Of a stretch of DNA of 64,000 nt, positions 21,560 to 33,239 are shown one piece after another. Under the pieces are notes generated by a model. The model saw nothing but the letters and a program-made list of their open reading frames with translations, had not been told where the DNA came from and made no database searches. Each line of letters opens with the position of its first letter. Position 1 is the first letter of the stretch. The stretch lies in contig CANNZV010000844.1 in the NCBI GenBank assembly GCA_947561585.1, positions 62,001 to 126,000 on the forward strand. The letters run 5' to 3'. Source of the stretch: Caprella mutica. Its lineage: Eukaryota; Arthropoda; Malacostraca; Amphipoda; Caprellidae. The position numbers and the translations under genes were made by a program.

Positions 21560-22233
21560 AAGTGACAAAACCAGATCGTTGACGGCAAGAGCACTAGCGT
21601 TAGGACTAGGAATACCGTTCAAACAGTTAGGTCAAGGTGTGTTGCAAAATGGATTACAACGCCTGGAACCTGAGTAGTCAGTAAAACCAATTCCAGAAAT
21701 AGAGCAATCAATTTGCACGAAAAGTGTGATTTCTGCGGTGAAGAAGTGAATTGACCTGAATTCGGAACATATGGTAGTTTCTAAATACTCAATGCGAAGG
21801 CTAACCACGAAGGATCTAAAGTTAACTCTAAATAAAAAGCAGTCTAAACAGTTACATGTTTCCTTGAAACAATTCATCGATCGAGATGAAAGGTTTCGAT
21901 TTATTCAGATGAGAAGATGTTTACGAATCATTTGGAACCTTCATCCAATTTCAGCCCAAACGGCGTTTATGCGACTCCTAGGTGGTACAATCACAACTTC
22001 GAGAGCTTTTAGAAAAAACAATGTAGCCGCCCTCAAGACCTGCCATCAATCCAATGGACTTCGTTCTTGGGAAACAAAATTTTAACTCGTTCCTGCTAAA
22101 ATCTGGACCCATTGAAAACATCCATTTATTACGCCTGTGCCAAGTTGAACGAAGAAGCAGTGCGTATTTCTTGTGTTTTTCTAACAACACGTGTAGAGAA
22201 AATGATCAAAGGAAAAGGCGGCCATTTTGAAAA
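21560..22233 (+). pseudogene. mariner-like transposase, decayed copy
   Basis: Shifting plus frames give, in order: MVVSKYSMRRLTTKDLKLTL with KKQSKQLHVS (second HTH and linker), IYSDEKMFT at about 21899-21924 (first catalytic Asp region), HTS/TTSRAF-like remains near 21990, PAINPMDF at 22039-22063 (third catalytic Asp), and KGKGGHFEN near 22230 (C-terminus). This order is that of Tc1/mariner transposases of the IS630 superfamily. Multiple stops and frameshifts destroy the frame. It converges tail to tail with the copy at 22360-23357. Confidence 0.75.
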
Positions 22234-22359
22234 TTTTGTATACATATTACTCTGGTTCTGTAAATTTAAAATAAATAAAAAGGGATATAACAATGTAATG
22301 AAAAATATAATTAACTATTTACAGATATGTATTATTATTACATGAACATCAATAAAAAT

Positions 22360-23357
22360 TTAAAATAATAATATTATTCAAATTGTACCACTTTGTATTA
22401 CGAACACCTTTGGCCGCGGCACGCAGCTGGTCATAGAGAATTTCTTACCACGCTCGTTGTACAGAGCGTTATAAATTGTCCACACTCAGAGGAATTTTTC
22501 CCACAGGCCTTGAATTCAAGGATGGATCACACTGAAAAGTCCATGGGATTCAGATCCGGGGAACAGGGAAACCATATTTTTTCGGTTAACCAGAACCTGG
22601 GAATAAGCTCTCTGCACCAGTTTTGAGTAACATTCGATGAGTGTGACGTGGCACCGTCTTGTTGGAAACTTGGAATGTCCACAAACTCTCTTCATCGAAG
22701 TGATCTTCCGCACATTCTAATTTACACCGGCTCCAGAATGTTTCGAACAGAACATTTGGCGTTAATTTTGGCGCTGATCGTCAAAAACGAGGGAAGACCT
22801 CTAATTAGTTTATGAAACTACCGCCCACACCATTACGAAAGATGGTTTCATGGTTCGATACACGGTTATTTGATTATGGAGAATATCTATTAGACAATCC
22901 TTTCAATCATTCTGTCAATTTAACTGTAAAGATCTTCTCATTTGACCAAACAGTCTCCCAAGTCATGCCAGACTTGAATTCTTTCAGTAGAAGTTTGCTT
23001 CTCTCCTATCTTCTTTGCTTTACAACTGCTGACAGGGTTTGACTTTTATGACGTGTCTTTTGAAGAGAAAATTTGCAGGTATTCGTGGACGAGTCGTCTC
23101 AAGGTTCTGGGACTCATGTCAGCTGTCTTCGCTAGCAACCTAATCGATTCTGGTTTATCCTAATCTTCTCCCGAATGCGTTTGATTATAGGTTTAGAACT
23201 TTAGACCGAAGGGAGTATTAGTATTTCTCGGACGATCAGTCAAATCACCCCTATCAATGAAATTCTTCAAGAATTTCCAGATAGTCGATCTTGCAATTGA
23301 AGGTTAGACTGTCCGGCGCAGTGAAATGCGACTGTAGCTGCTCCTCTGTCTGACATT
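22360..23357 (-). pseudogene. mariner-like transposase, decayed copy in opposite orientation
   Basis: The minus strand starts at an ATG (23357, MSDRGAATVAFH). It continues with RSTIWKFLKNFIDRGDLTDR (N-terminal HTH and linker), MSPRTLRRLVHEYLQ, VWSNEKIFTVKL (first Asp replaced by Asn), SFVMVWA, then SFQQDGATSH (22651-22668) and CSPDLNPMDFSV (22545-22561), with 33 residues between the two Asp. About four frameshifts and an internal TGA at the Trp after DFSV break it. The C-terminus fades near 22360 (VRNTKWYNLNN). It is inactive. Clean TIRs were not found. Confidence 0.8.
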
Positions 23358-23825
23358 TTTGAACTGGCCAATTTAAAAATTTTGATGTTATTATGTAGTG
23401 CCCGGGTTATTCTATAACCCAATCACCTTTTTAACCTATTTCCATTACAAAAAAAAGATAAAATCTTTACAGAAGAGGAAATTCCTCCAGGAACTACGAG
23501 TGAGTGGTTGAATTCCATGGAGGGGTGGACCAGGCCCTCTAGTTTCCATTCTTATGCCGTCACACTCTGCAAATTCACTTTTTTTGTCGAGTAAATCTTT
23601 TTGGGTGTCATTATCAAGGATAGTTTGTGTTTACAAAATTAATATATCTTCCAGAGAAGCAGATTTAGATTACCCAAAAGATTATACGGTGTTCACAATC
23701 CCATTGGTCATAAATATAAATTCTAGTAAACCTAAATGAATCAAAGACTGGTATATATTCGTCAACAGCAACAGGTAAAGAATATCACATTGATTACAAT
23801 GCATGTGTTCCACGCAATTAGTCTA
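23358..23825. other. unique flank of mariner remnant
   Basis: GGGTTATTCTATAACCC (23405-23421) is a short palindrome close to where a 5' TIR would be expected. A short plus frame 23554-23739 has no motif. Confidence 0.4.
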
Positions 23826-24306
23826 TTTGCACAATCTTGAGAATGCGCTGCGTGTTTTTAGGATCTTGAAAATGTAAGTGTCAGTTGCGCGTTTTATCAA
23901 ATTGCTCTTTCTTATTAATAACATGTAACTTTATATATAAAAAACTGGCTTAACTTTTTATTCATTATAAAAGACGATATTTTTACATTAAAAATAAAGG
24001 GAAAACAAATGAGGTTAATTCCAAACGTTTGGTAGAATGTTTGATATCCCAGAAAAATTAAAATACCATTTTTGAATTAATTAACTAACTCTAGCTTAAT
24101 TACCAATATATTACCAAGTTATTATGTATAGCTTTAACTATCATATTTTGATTAAATGGACCAATTAAATGCATAAATAATTGATTATCTACTCCATCAC
24201 TGTTGGTCCTGCTTCATACCCTTTACCTGCCTTGCACACTCTCGAGATTGTCGCGCATTTTCAATTATCCTAAAACCGCGCAGTGCATTCTCGGGATTGT
24301 GCAAAT
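23826..24306. mobile_element. MITE-like element, about 480 bp
   Basis: TTTGCACAATCTTGAGAATG at 23826 is inverted as CATTCTCGGGATTGTGCAAA at the right end; inverted similarity extends inward through GCGCTGCGTGTTTTTAGGAT versus its complement with mismatches (about 50 bp). An additional degenerate copy of the end motif (CACTCTCGAGATTGTCGCG) lies just inside the right arm. The interior is AT-rich and non-coding. Confidence 0.7.
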
Positions 24307-25391
24307 GCATTTCAGGAGGCTTGAATTAGTGACCTTTGTTCATGGAGATAATATATCTACTATTTATTACGCTGTTTATATCGATTTGAAATCTACAAAT
24401 ATCATCTGTCACATAAACTAGATAATTAAATATAACTATAAACAGTATTATTATATTATCATTGATAGACTATTAAAACTTATTTATAGGTTTTATTCAT
24501 GTAAGCTTGAAAGAAGCTTATTTTATTTAGGTATTGCAGATGCAGGAAATTTTTCACATACTTGGATTGAATTACGTACCTAAAATGGCAGATATTGCGT
24601 CATCGAAAACCTATTTTATATTAACTCTGAAGGTCTGGGAAGACCAATAAAATGAACATTAATTTGTTCTACTTGGATAATAGATAAATAACAACCAATA
24701 GTGGGAGTAGAGCATCACTTTGTCAATTCAACTGTTCATTTAAATACTTTTTGGAGCGTAGAGGCTAATTAAAAAGCGTTCAGTCTTGTATGCATATTCA
24801 GAGGGAACATTCGAGAACGAGAGACAGGCCGCAGTGACGAGAAAAACAATATCAAAAGTTCTCATTTGAATGTTAGTCAGTTTTAACGGTTTTCTGTGTG
24901 TACAAATGAACTACAATTAACATCATTAATTTCTTTAGTTTATTATTGGGTAAAGTAATATTGATTGACTAAATTAAATAATTAACAGTTTCATGCTCGT
25001 TAGAAGTAAAATCAACGGATAATCTAGTCATATAGAATATATCTTAAATATCTATTAGCTACTATTTTTAAATGCAAAAAATTGAAGTGTTTTTGTGAGT
25101 GAAAAGAAAGCTTTTGTCAAAATGGAAGAGAGGGATGCCATAGAAATTCATATCCATTGTTATCCAAGGTTATCGCTAAATCGACATTTCAATTTCCGAT
25201 AGGTAGAACTGAAACTCAGAGACTATCTTCAAATTATACAACGGGGGAAGAAAAATAAAATCGAATTTCGTCCCTACATAGCTAATGATAATTAAATATA
25301 CATTAATTTTCGCCAAAAAATAGTGATTCAATTTTAATTTAGTTATTCATGTTGAAAATAACAAATTAGTATTATGAGGAAAAACGGCTAT
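24307..25391. other. AT-rich unique DNA
   Basis: No supported feature apart from simple A/T tracts. Confidence 0.5.
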
Positions 25392-25629
25392 CCCAGTGAA
25401 TTGGTAAGATATGGAGGGTGTCTTTCCCAGTGAATTGGTAAGATATGGAGGGTGTCTTTCCCAGTGAATTGGTAAGATAAGGAAGGTGTCTTTCCCAGTG
25501 AATTGGTAAGATAAGGAAGGTATCTTTCCCAGTGAATTGGTAAGATAAGGAAGGTGTCTTTCCCAGTGAATTGGTAAGATATGGAAGGTGTCTTTCCCAG
25601 TGAATTGGTAAGATATGGAAGGTGTCTCC
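25392..25629. repeat. 34-bp minisatellite, 7 copies
   Basis: Units start CCCAGTGAATTGGTAAGATA and end GTGTCTTT. Variants are TGGAGGG, AGGAAGG and TGGAAGG, with the GGAGGG form only in the first two copies. Because 34 is not a multiple of 3, the minus strand stays open in all three frames, giving overlapping 85-146-codon open stretches that are not separate proteins. The unique flank 25630-25790 is GC-richer. Confidence 0.97.
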
Positions 25630-27613
25630 CTCTGCGTACCAACACAGCAAACAGAATTAGTTCGCATCACCGCACCCCTAATTACATGTGGAGACTGACA
25701 GGGTCCACCCAATCTTATAAACCCTGAAGCGAATCCCCAAAGACCGATATCGCTATTCTGTCCACAAAATTTATTAGAAGGGGGCAATTTATTCGGGAAT
25801 TAATGGAGCCTTATAAGACTTGCTTATTTAACGAGATAAAAACGACACTTTATTTGCGAGTGGTAATTAATAAGCCGAAGAAGTTGGGAGCGAGAAATGA
25901 AAAATCATGAAGTTATTAGAGTTCCCCTCCCCCTCTTCTGAATATTTAAGACTCGGGGATTCAACAAGTGAAATAGCATAATTCAATCCAATCTGGTAAT
26001 TATCAATAACCAGTGCTAGAGGGAATAATCGCTCATCTTATATATATTTTATTTAAATTGCGAAAATATACATTACTAGTACATCAGTAATGACACATTA
26101 AATCTATAGGTTTATTTTAAATAGCTTTCTTCTTGCAGTCATCAAGGTGGCTCATTAATCAACTGTAATTTGAGGATCAATAAAGCAACTTCAAGTGCAC
26201 ATATATTGGATGAAGCGAACAGTTCAATTTGAAGATAAGGAACTTCGGCAAGCGTTCTAAGTGTCTCAGAAATGATGGCATGATAACTTTCAAATCGGCA
26301 GAGAAGTCTATTGGCTACAGAAGCTTCCAAAGGTATAAATTAAATATAATTGCTTCCTAGATCGATGCACTGTGTATCCATATGATGTATATGTACATTG
26401 CCTCTCAACACATATCAGGGCAAGTCATTAAAAGTTTGTGCGGTCATTAGAATGGGCTATGAGAGTTGCTTCCAAGAGTTTATGGCGGATCAGAACCAAT
26501 GGATTTGGCTGAGGAACATTACAGGCATCACTAACAGTGCCTACTTAGGAACACTGAAACTGCAGCCCTAAATCACAACTCGCATCAAGCGTACCTACTT
26601 CATGATTATTTAGATTGATGTTTTTGGTTGGAAGTAGTGGAATATAGACTACGAAAATGTACCCTATAGTCTTAAGTTTATTTAAGCTTCTTGACACTGG
26701 TGAGTGTTTGAATAGAAAGGACTTAGAAGTCAGTTACTGAATCGAATACGTAAGTGCAGGCCAAGATTATCTGAAGTACTGATTCATTTCTTCAAAGGAA
26801 AATATCAATCTTCCTACTCCGGCAAACCCGTGTCTTCAGTTGCAAAACAAATCGGATGTCTCTGTAATGTGATAACAACAAACTTATTCGAGTCTCTCTC
26901 TTCTTTCGATGAGAGAACATGATACCTGCGGACTAATAATGGACATTTTTCCCTTTTCTATTCTACGGAATAATAAGAGCAAAAGAAGAACCAATTTTAT
27001 ATCAACATTAACAATGTTAATAATAAATAACTTTGCATATTTATAGCTCATTCGAATCATTCGAATTATGCAAAGTAGGTATTATAATGAAAATCCCCAC
27101 TTGAACATTTCTATATAACATAATTCTGAACTAATGCATGTGCAAAGTTCAAACCGGCTTACAAAAGAGAGTGCATAACATAGAGAGCCTGGCATCATTA
27201 CAACTGACACAAACTTCCTGAACTCAACGGGTGGGAGCCGAACAGCCACAACTAAGTCCTTATTTGGGGAGTAACTGTCATATCAACAGACATTTGAGTG
27301 TCTGATGAAAAGCAGCTGACGTCAGGCAAGCTGTCGCCACTCTAACTTCGCTCCAACTTCTAACTATGCATCGGCACCAGACTCTTGCTACACAACTAAC
27401 TCTTGTCGAAATTAACACTTGGTAGATTTGCAGTTAAGCAGAGTAAATCAGAAAGCAGACAACAGAGCTGTCTCAGTGTCTATACCATCCCTGTGTTCCA
27501 TTGCTATTATTCGTAGAAAATATCTATATTTTATCACTATTCATTTTCTATATAATTTCAAGGAGATTGCGTTAACGTTCATGTAAGTAATATCAGAAAA
27601 CTGTTTCCGTCTG
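25630..27613. other. unique DNA with complex blocks
   Basis: 25640-25790, 26430-26620 and 27180-27480 are higher in GC and complexity than the background. No coding frame with splice sites was recognised. They are candidates for regulatory or conserved non-coding sequence only. Confidence 0.35.
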
Positions 27614-27730
27614 TTTTTAGAGCGTTTTCAACGCTCCAAAAGCGTCGTGTGACATGTACCTATACATATAAAATGGGTTTAACAATAATTTCTTCACAGT
27701 CAAAAACGCTCGTGTGACACTGACCTAAAA
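27614..27730. repeat. possible small TE fragment with repeated GTGTGACA words
   Basis: AAAGCGTCGTGTGACATG (about 27638) and AAACGCTCGTGTGACACTG (about 27705) are near-identical direct repeats. GCGTTTTCAACGC just upstream forms a small hairpin, and CAGTCAAAAACGCT resembles its inverse. No clear boundaries. Confidence 0.4.
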
Positions 27731-28023
27731 GACACTGAGAAAATAACTGAACAAAAAACATTCTACCAATAACACGTTCAAGTGGCGAACACTCAGTAGT
27801 GAATATTTGCTGACGTAATCACTCTATGAATTGTGGCCGAGTTACGTAGCTGAGCGAAGCATACGCGATAGTCTCTTGTTATGGAGTGTAGGATAAACAG
27901 AAGCCTTGTGTATATTTACTCAATAACACTGTGTTTATAGGCTGCACTTACAATACTCTATAGTTATTAAACATACACTTTACATGAAAAATCAAGAAAA
28001 TTGGTCAAAATATATTTTCAATT

Positions 28024-28338
28024 AACTTGATTGAACATGTTCCTAACTGGTTTGAACATGTTCCTAACTTGTTTGAACATGTTCCTAACTTGTTTGAACA
28101 TGTTCCTAACTTGTTTGAACATGTTCCTAACTTGTTTGAACATGTTCCTAACTTGTTTGAACATGTTCCTAACTTGTTTTAACATGTTCCTAACTGGTTT
28201 GAACATGTTCCTAACTTGATTGAAAATGTTCCTAACTGGTTTGAACATGTTCCTAACTTGATTGAAAATGTTCCTAACTTGTTTTAACATGTTCCTAACT
28301 TGTTTTAACATGTTCCTAACTTGTTTAAACATGTTCAT
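28024..28338. repeat. 21-bp minisatellite with a palindromic GAACATGTTC core, 15 copies
   Basis: Cores occur every 21 bp from 28033 to 28327. Ten of the fifteen fit RRRCWWGYYY, nine of them exactly GAACATGTTC; the others are TAACATGTTC or GAAAATGTTC. The linker is CTAACTTGTTT or CTAACTGGTTT. Because the unit is 7 codons long and palindromic, both strands stay open (NMFLTCL plus, RNMFKQV minus); this is a geometric artefact, not evidence of a gene. Confidence 0.97.
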
Positions 28339-31309
28339 AACATGTTTAATTAATACACTTTAAGCAAATAAAATTTTGTCTTTGAAAATTTTATTTTCAG
28401 CTAAAAAGTAATTCATCTTTAAAATTGTGTATTTATATCAAACTAATAATTCCAACTAAAACATTTTATAACAGATTGAGCCGAAAATTCGTGTTTTTGT
28501 TGCTAGGAAAACTATTAATTTGTCCATAATAGTACATAATACATTAAGGAGCTCGGTAAAATATCATACAAACATATTAAATGGATTCAAATGCTGATAA
28601 GGACAATCTTCCATTAAGAGATTTGAGAAGGATTACTCGGATTTTCGTGGGAAAGAAGTATCAGATCATCAAAATAGAACGCAGCATAATTATAATTAAA
28701 ACAAATAGTTATATTATTTTTTAGGCAGTTTTAATATCTGCTTTAATTACTCCGTGTCATTTCGTAGACGGCAAAAAGAAAATAATTACGAGAAACTTAA
28801 CGATTATTTTATATATAGAAAGCTTTTATAATCTTTTGCTAGCTAAAAGTTATGGTATTCGTGGGGGACGCCTCCCGATATTCATTTTTTTGAAATTCAC
28901 AGGTATATTTGCAGTTTATTTCTGATAAATATATTATATACTGGTATATGTATACCGACTATACCTTTCCAAACCTCCTGCAAGGTCACTGAACAATAAT
29001 GAAGTGTGCAGTACGACAAACTAGCGGATGCAACAAACTACGGAATCGTCTTTAGTGAAAAGAGTGGTGACAGGTAACCTATAATTACTAATGTTTCTTT
29101 TTAAATACTACTACTATCGTTCAACATTAGAATAAAAGTCTATACTCTTTTTTTTTTTTTTTTGACGCTGACTTTTCACTTCAATTGAAGACACTATTTC
29201 AATCGTTTAGAGTCAATAATAAAGATCGATAGCTATACTAACCGAAATGTTTATTTGAATAAATGTATCATAAAAAAATCTTCCTTACTAAAAATAATAC
29301 AAAGGTGCACGAAGAGAGAGTCAGTCAGTCCACGTGTAGCTTCACCAAATGTTTTTATCATAATCTATCTCGTATGCAAAATGGAAAGTTTCTCATTCAT
29401 GAATTCGTAATGTGCATAACACAACATAAAAATCTGGTGGATGTCCAATACTGTCAGAAACAATAGAGGATCAGAATTTGTCAGGAAACACAGCCACGCT
29501 TCTGGCAGATTGTCCGGCGGACTTAGTCGAGCCATCCGACTCACTTCCGAAACGTGACAAGTTGTCTGAGAGAACGAAAACGATGACTTCTAAAAGAAGT
29601 CCCTTGTACTGCGCGCGCCTAAATGAAACAACACCGACAGTTTATAATTGAAGAGGTCCTTTTTACTTCATATAAAAGGGTTAAATTTCAATTCAAATAA
29701 CCCACTAATACATTTGCCAACTATAGAAAGTAATTTAACGATTAATACACATAATATACATTGCTATTACAAATAATAATATCTTACAAAGATATAAGCA
29801 ATAACACTTTAGAAATACAAATTCCAGATCTGTATCTTTTGTAACGAGGAAAGTAATTCTTACAATCGAATCAATTTTCCATCGAGAAAATAAAAAACCT
29901 GAAAATATAGAGTCAATGGCAGAGCAGCATCAGCCATTGCTTTCTGCAATTTTGGCCATTGAAGAGGCCCCTAATTTAAATAGCTTCAACATCCTTCCCC
30001 CGGCGAATCGAAGGAGCAAATCTTTTCCTAAATGTTTCGACAGAGGAAACACTCAAGAGTCTTTGGAATCGTTTGCAGTCGTTTATATCTTCAAACCAAA
30101 TCAGGAGAAAAAAAGAAACTAGGCAGATGGAGGTCTGAGGTCCCTTACCCAAAGAATTTATCTGCCTCATTTGTTCTAATAAAAATAAATCGAGAGTCGC
30201 CTTACATCGACTCCTAGCGATAAGCATTGGAAGGGAAGGAACTCAAAGAGAGATATAAGACCAATTTACCAAGAACTTTTGGGGCTTAAGACTTCTTCAT
30301 TGGGCTGATGGCAGTCCATGTACTGACTCGAGGGACGCACGCATACTACCCGGACAACCCGTCTTGATGATGCATTTCTCTATATTGTCCGTAGACCTGA
30401 TTTAGGGGTAAATAAGAGAAAAATCTAAGGAATATGTCTAGTTTAAACATTAGAGGAAGATATCTTAATTGACTTTCAATCTGATTTCCCTTATCCTTTC
30501 ATGTACATTGACTTTGTAAATGGTATAGTATTTTTATTAGATACTATACCAACTAGGCAACCATGTTATATATTCCACAATTATTTAACTAAAATGTAAA
30601 GCAAGTGGCCACTGTATAAAATAAGCTAACACAATCACAAATAAATAACTTGGCTATAATTTAAAACACTGCATTTTTCTGCAGCACATTATAGACTGGT
30701 CCTAAAACTCTCGAAATCATCTAGATTGAAATCCCTTAGTCAGCAATTTGTCTGCGGGTCTCAGGTCGCCTTCCATACTTCATACGAAGGGCTTACTTTG
30801 AATCCCTCCCAATGAAACCCTAAGCCAGTGTAATTGGAAGGGGTGGGTATCTAACGCGTCCACAATCCGCACTTGCAAGACATAAACACCGCGAATTATC
30901 AGAGCCGTCTGAGGAGACGTCATTAGCTTCAATAAGCTATCAGTGCGACAGAGGTAAATTGAAGTACAGATAAGGAATTGAGTGTTTCCACATCAGAAGA
31001 AATAGCCACCGCTTGATGCTAATTTCACAATTCACATTTCTCTCATTTTAAATTATTTTCAAATTTTACAAATTTGTCGTCGTGTACCCAGACTAATTCT
31101 AAAATATCTAAAAAAAACATTGCAACTAGTAAAGTTTCAAAATTATCGAAAAGTGAAATACAAGATTGAATATGCACTTCTATTTGCCTTTCCTAATATA
31201 ATTAGTGTAATACATTTAATATGCTCATATGAACAGAAGTTATAAAAAAGGTAACTCATTAATAGGAAGTCATTTTTATAAAAAGACAATTGTTCAAATT
31301 ATCTAGATT
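28339..31309. other. AT-rich unique DNA with complex blocks
   Basis: A 19-20 nt T-run lies near 29144-29163. 29470-29640, 30000-30380 and 30700-30990 are complex and GC-richer. A perfect 11-bp hairpin lies at 30521-30551. The plus frames 29263-29466 and 29916-30122 show no domain. Confidence 0.4.
30521..30551. repeat. perfect 11-bp hairpin
   Basis: TGGTATAGTAT (30521-30531) and ATACTATACCA (30541-30551) flank a 9-nt loop. It is an isolated small palindrome. Confidence 0.8.
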
Positions 31310-31474
31310 GAGTAAGTTACGAATTATCGGTCAGTTCTACAACTTCGGTCATATAAGAAAAAACAATATAGAAACTATTATTATTACACAGTGCTATCTA
31401 ATAATAATATTTTTTATAGTTTCTTTCTTATATGTTCGAAGTTGTAGTACCAACCGATATTTCGTAAATTTCCC
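31310..31474. mobile_element. MITE family C, copy 2 (165 bp)
   Basis: Same length and structure as 19127-19291: left GAGTAAGTTACGAATTATCG, right inverted but more diverged (CGATATTTCGTAAATTTCCC). Shared core words are CGGTCATATAAGAAAAAACA and GTGCTA near the centre. The two copies diverge mostly in the loop and right arm. Confidence 0.9.
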
Positions 31475-33239
31475 TAATGAATTAAATTACTTCAAACAAA
31501 ATCCTAACTCATCACCGCCAAATTAGTTATAAATTTTTAATCAAACATCAAAAAACAATTTGCACAACAATCATCAAAATGAATATAATGTAAATAATAT
31601 AAATTATCCCGTTGTATTTAATATCGCTTGTCATTACAATCAAAGTGATTGAAATTGGTGGAAAGGTATACAGTCCACAACACTCTGAATATTACCTACC
31701 ATTATTTATAAAATTATCACACTTTCTTTGCAAAATACCATGCAAGCAACTTAATATTTTTGACCATGAAAAAGATCACGCATTTTACATCGTACTGCGT
31801 GAAACATCATTTCAGTATGAATAATAAGATTCGACTGTAGTATCTAATACACGGCACTCTATTTTCTATTTGGAAATATATTTCTCATAAATAAGCCTAT
31901 TACACAAAATTGTACTCGAGTTATCTAACATGGACGAGGTACATCAATTTAAACACACAGTGGGACTTTATTAATATTTCCGGTAGTGCGATAAAGAAGA
32001 TACGGTCGACTATAAACTTTGTTCTTAATCATGAACTCCCATCATATGAAAACTGTGTCACAAAAACTTAATGACATGAAAGAACATTTATTGTGGAAAC
32101 TTTTGGCCAGTGTTTTGGGGCCATGCTCTCTTCTACGGCCGCATAAGACAAATTCTTTATTTCTTTGGAGTACATGAACCAGTTTGGGACATTTGGCAAG
32201 GAACCAGCAGGAGTCCTCCTCATACTATGATTATTCTTATATTCTATATTAACGCCATCATTTCACTCTTCTGCCTGATTGAATTACAAAGCTCTAGCTT
32301 GTCAAGATGGCGGCGAATAACTGGTCCTTCTTGGCTCTTGCATTTCGGGACTATGAAAAAAGGACAAATTATCTCCGGGCAATTTGGGTCACTTAAGAAT
32401 GAACTTCAACAAATGGAATACTTGATAAATGTTTCGGTCAACTTGGGAATAGTTTCAGTTGGTTTTAGAAAAATTGTAAACCAAAAGTTTGGAAGAAACC
32501 ACATGTTTAATTTGTAACAATAGTATGTCAACACAATTGAAAAGTTTACAGATTGTTGGGAAACATGCCTCCCGATGTGTCTGTCCTCTTTCACTTCCAT
32601 TCGAATGCGAAGAAGTTAACATCTACAAATGAACAAAAATACCTAAGCCGCCAGGATAATTGCCAGCCAAACTTTGATGATGCCTGGAAAATGTACTTCA
32701 AAAGTTGAACATCGCAAAGCGCTGTAATTTTGTTTCAGTGAGGGGAGTCACTCCGTATCAAGAAAAATATCTACAAAACTCCCCCAAACTTCTTCAATTA
32801 AAGAAAGTTCGGTTTATTTGCCCGAGACTCGAGAAAGAGGAGAACAAAAATCTTGCATCCTGTCGCTCCTCATGCGAAAATATGGCGAAATTTACCTAAC
32901 CAACTTTCATTTCCTTCCGGAACAGCAATATCGATACACTATTTTATTAACTCTCTACGGGAACCAATTAAGACGTGAAGAACTGATAAAGAACGCATAG
33001 CCAGCCACAACTATACAACAATATGCTTGAAGATATTAATTAATAAACTGTACATAGTGTAGGAAAGAGTTTATTGTTTTCCAATTTTATTATATGGTTC
33101 AAAGAATTTTTTGGAATTTATAAAAAATGTCCTTTACACAAAGGACTCCTCGTAAAATAAATTTAATAAATAAAATACTGGTAATCTTTCTCAAAAAAAT
33201 AGTGTTTATTTCACATAAAAAATTCAATGTTGATGTATC
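31475..33239. other. unique DNA with several short open stretches
   Basis: The longest is 135 codons on plus (32110-32517), beginning at GTG, followed by further broken open stretches to 33000. Amino-acid composition looks protein-like in places (NWSFLALAFRDYEKRTNYLR in another frame at about 32318-32380), but frames change and stops intervene. It could be an unrecognised decayed gene or element. I cannot name it. Confidence 0.3.

Noticed and set aside
25347..25787. 146-codon minus frame and two overlapping frames with repeated LPYLTNSLGK-like text
   Set aside because: They are products of the 34-bp array. All three frames spell the same peptide in rotation.
32110..32517. 135-codon plus open frame as a real gene
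   Set aside because: It begins at GTG, has no recognisable domain, and coding-like text shifts frames around it. At best it is a decayed remnant.
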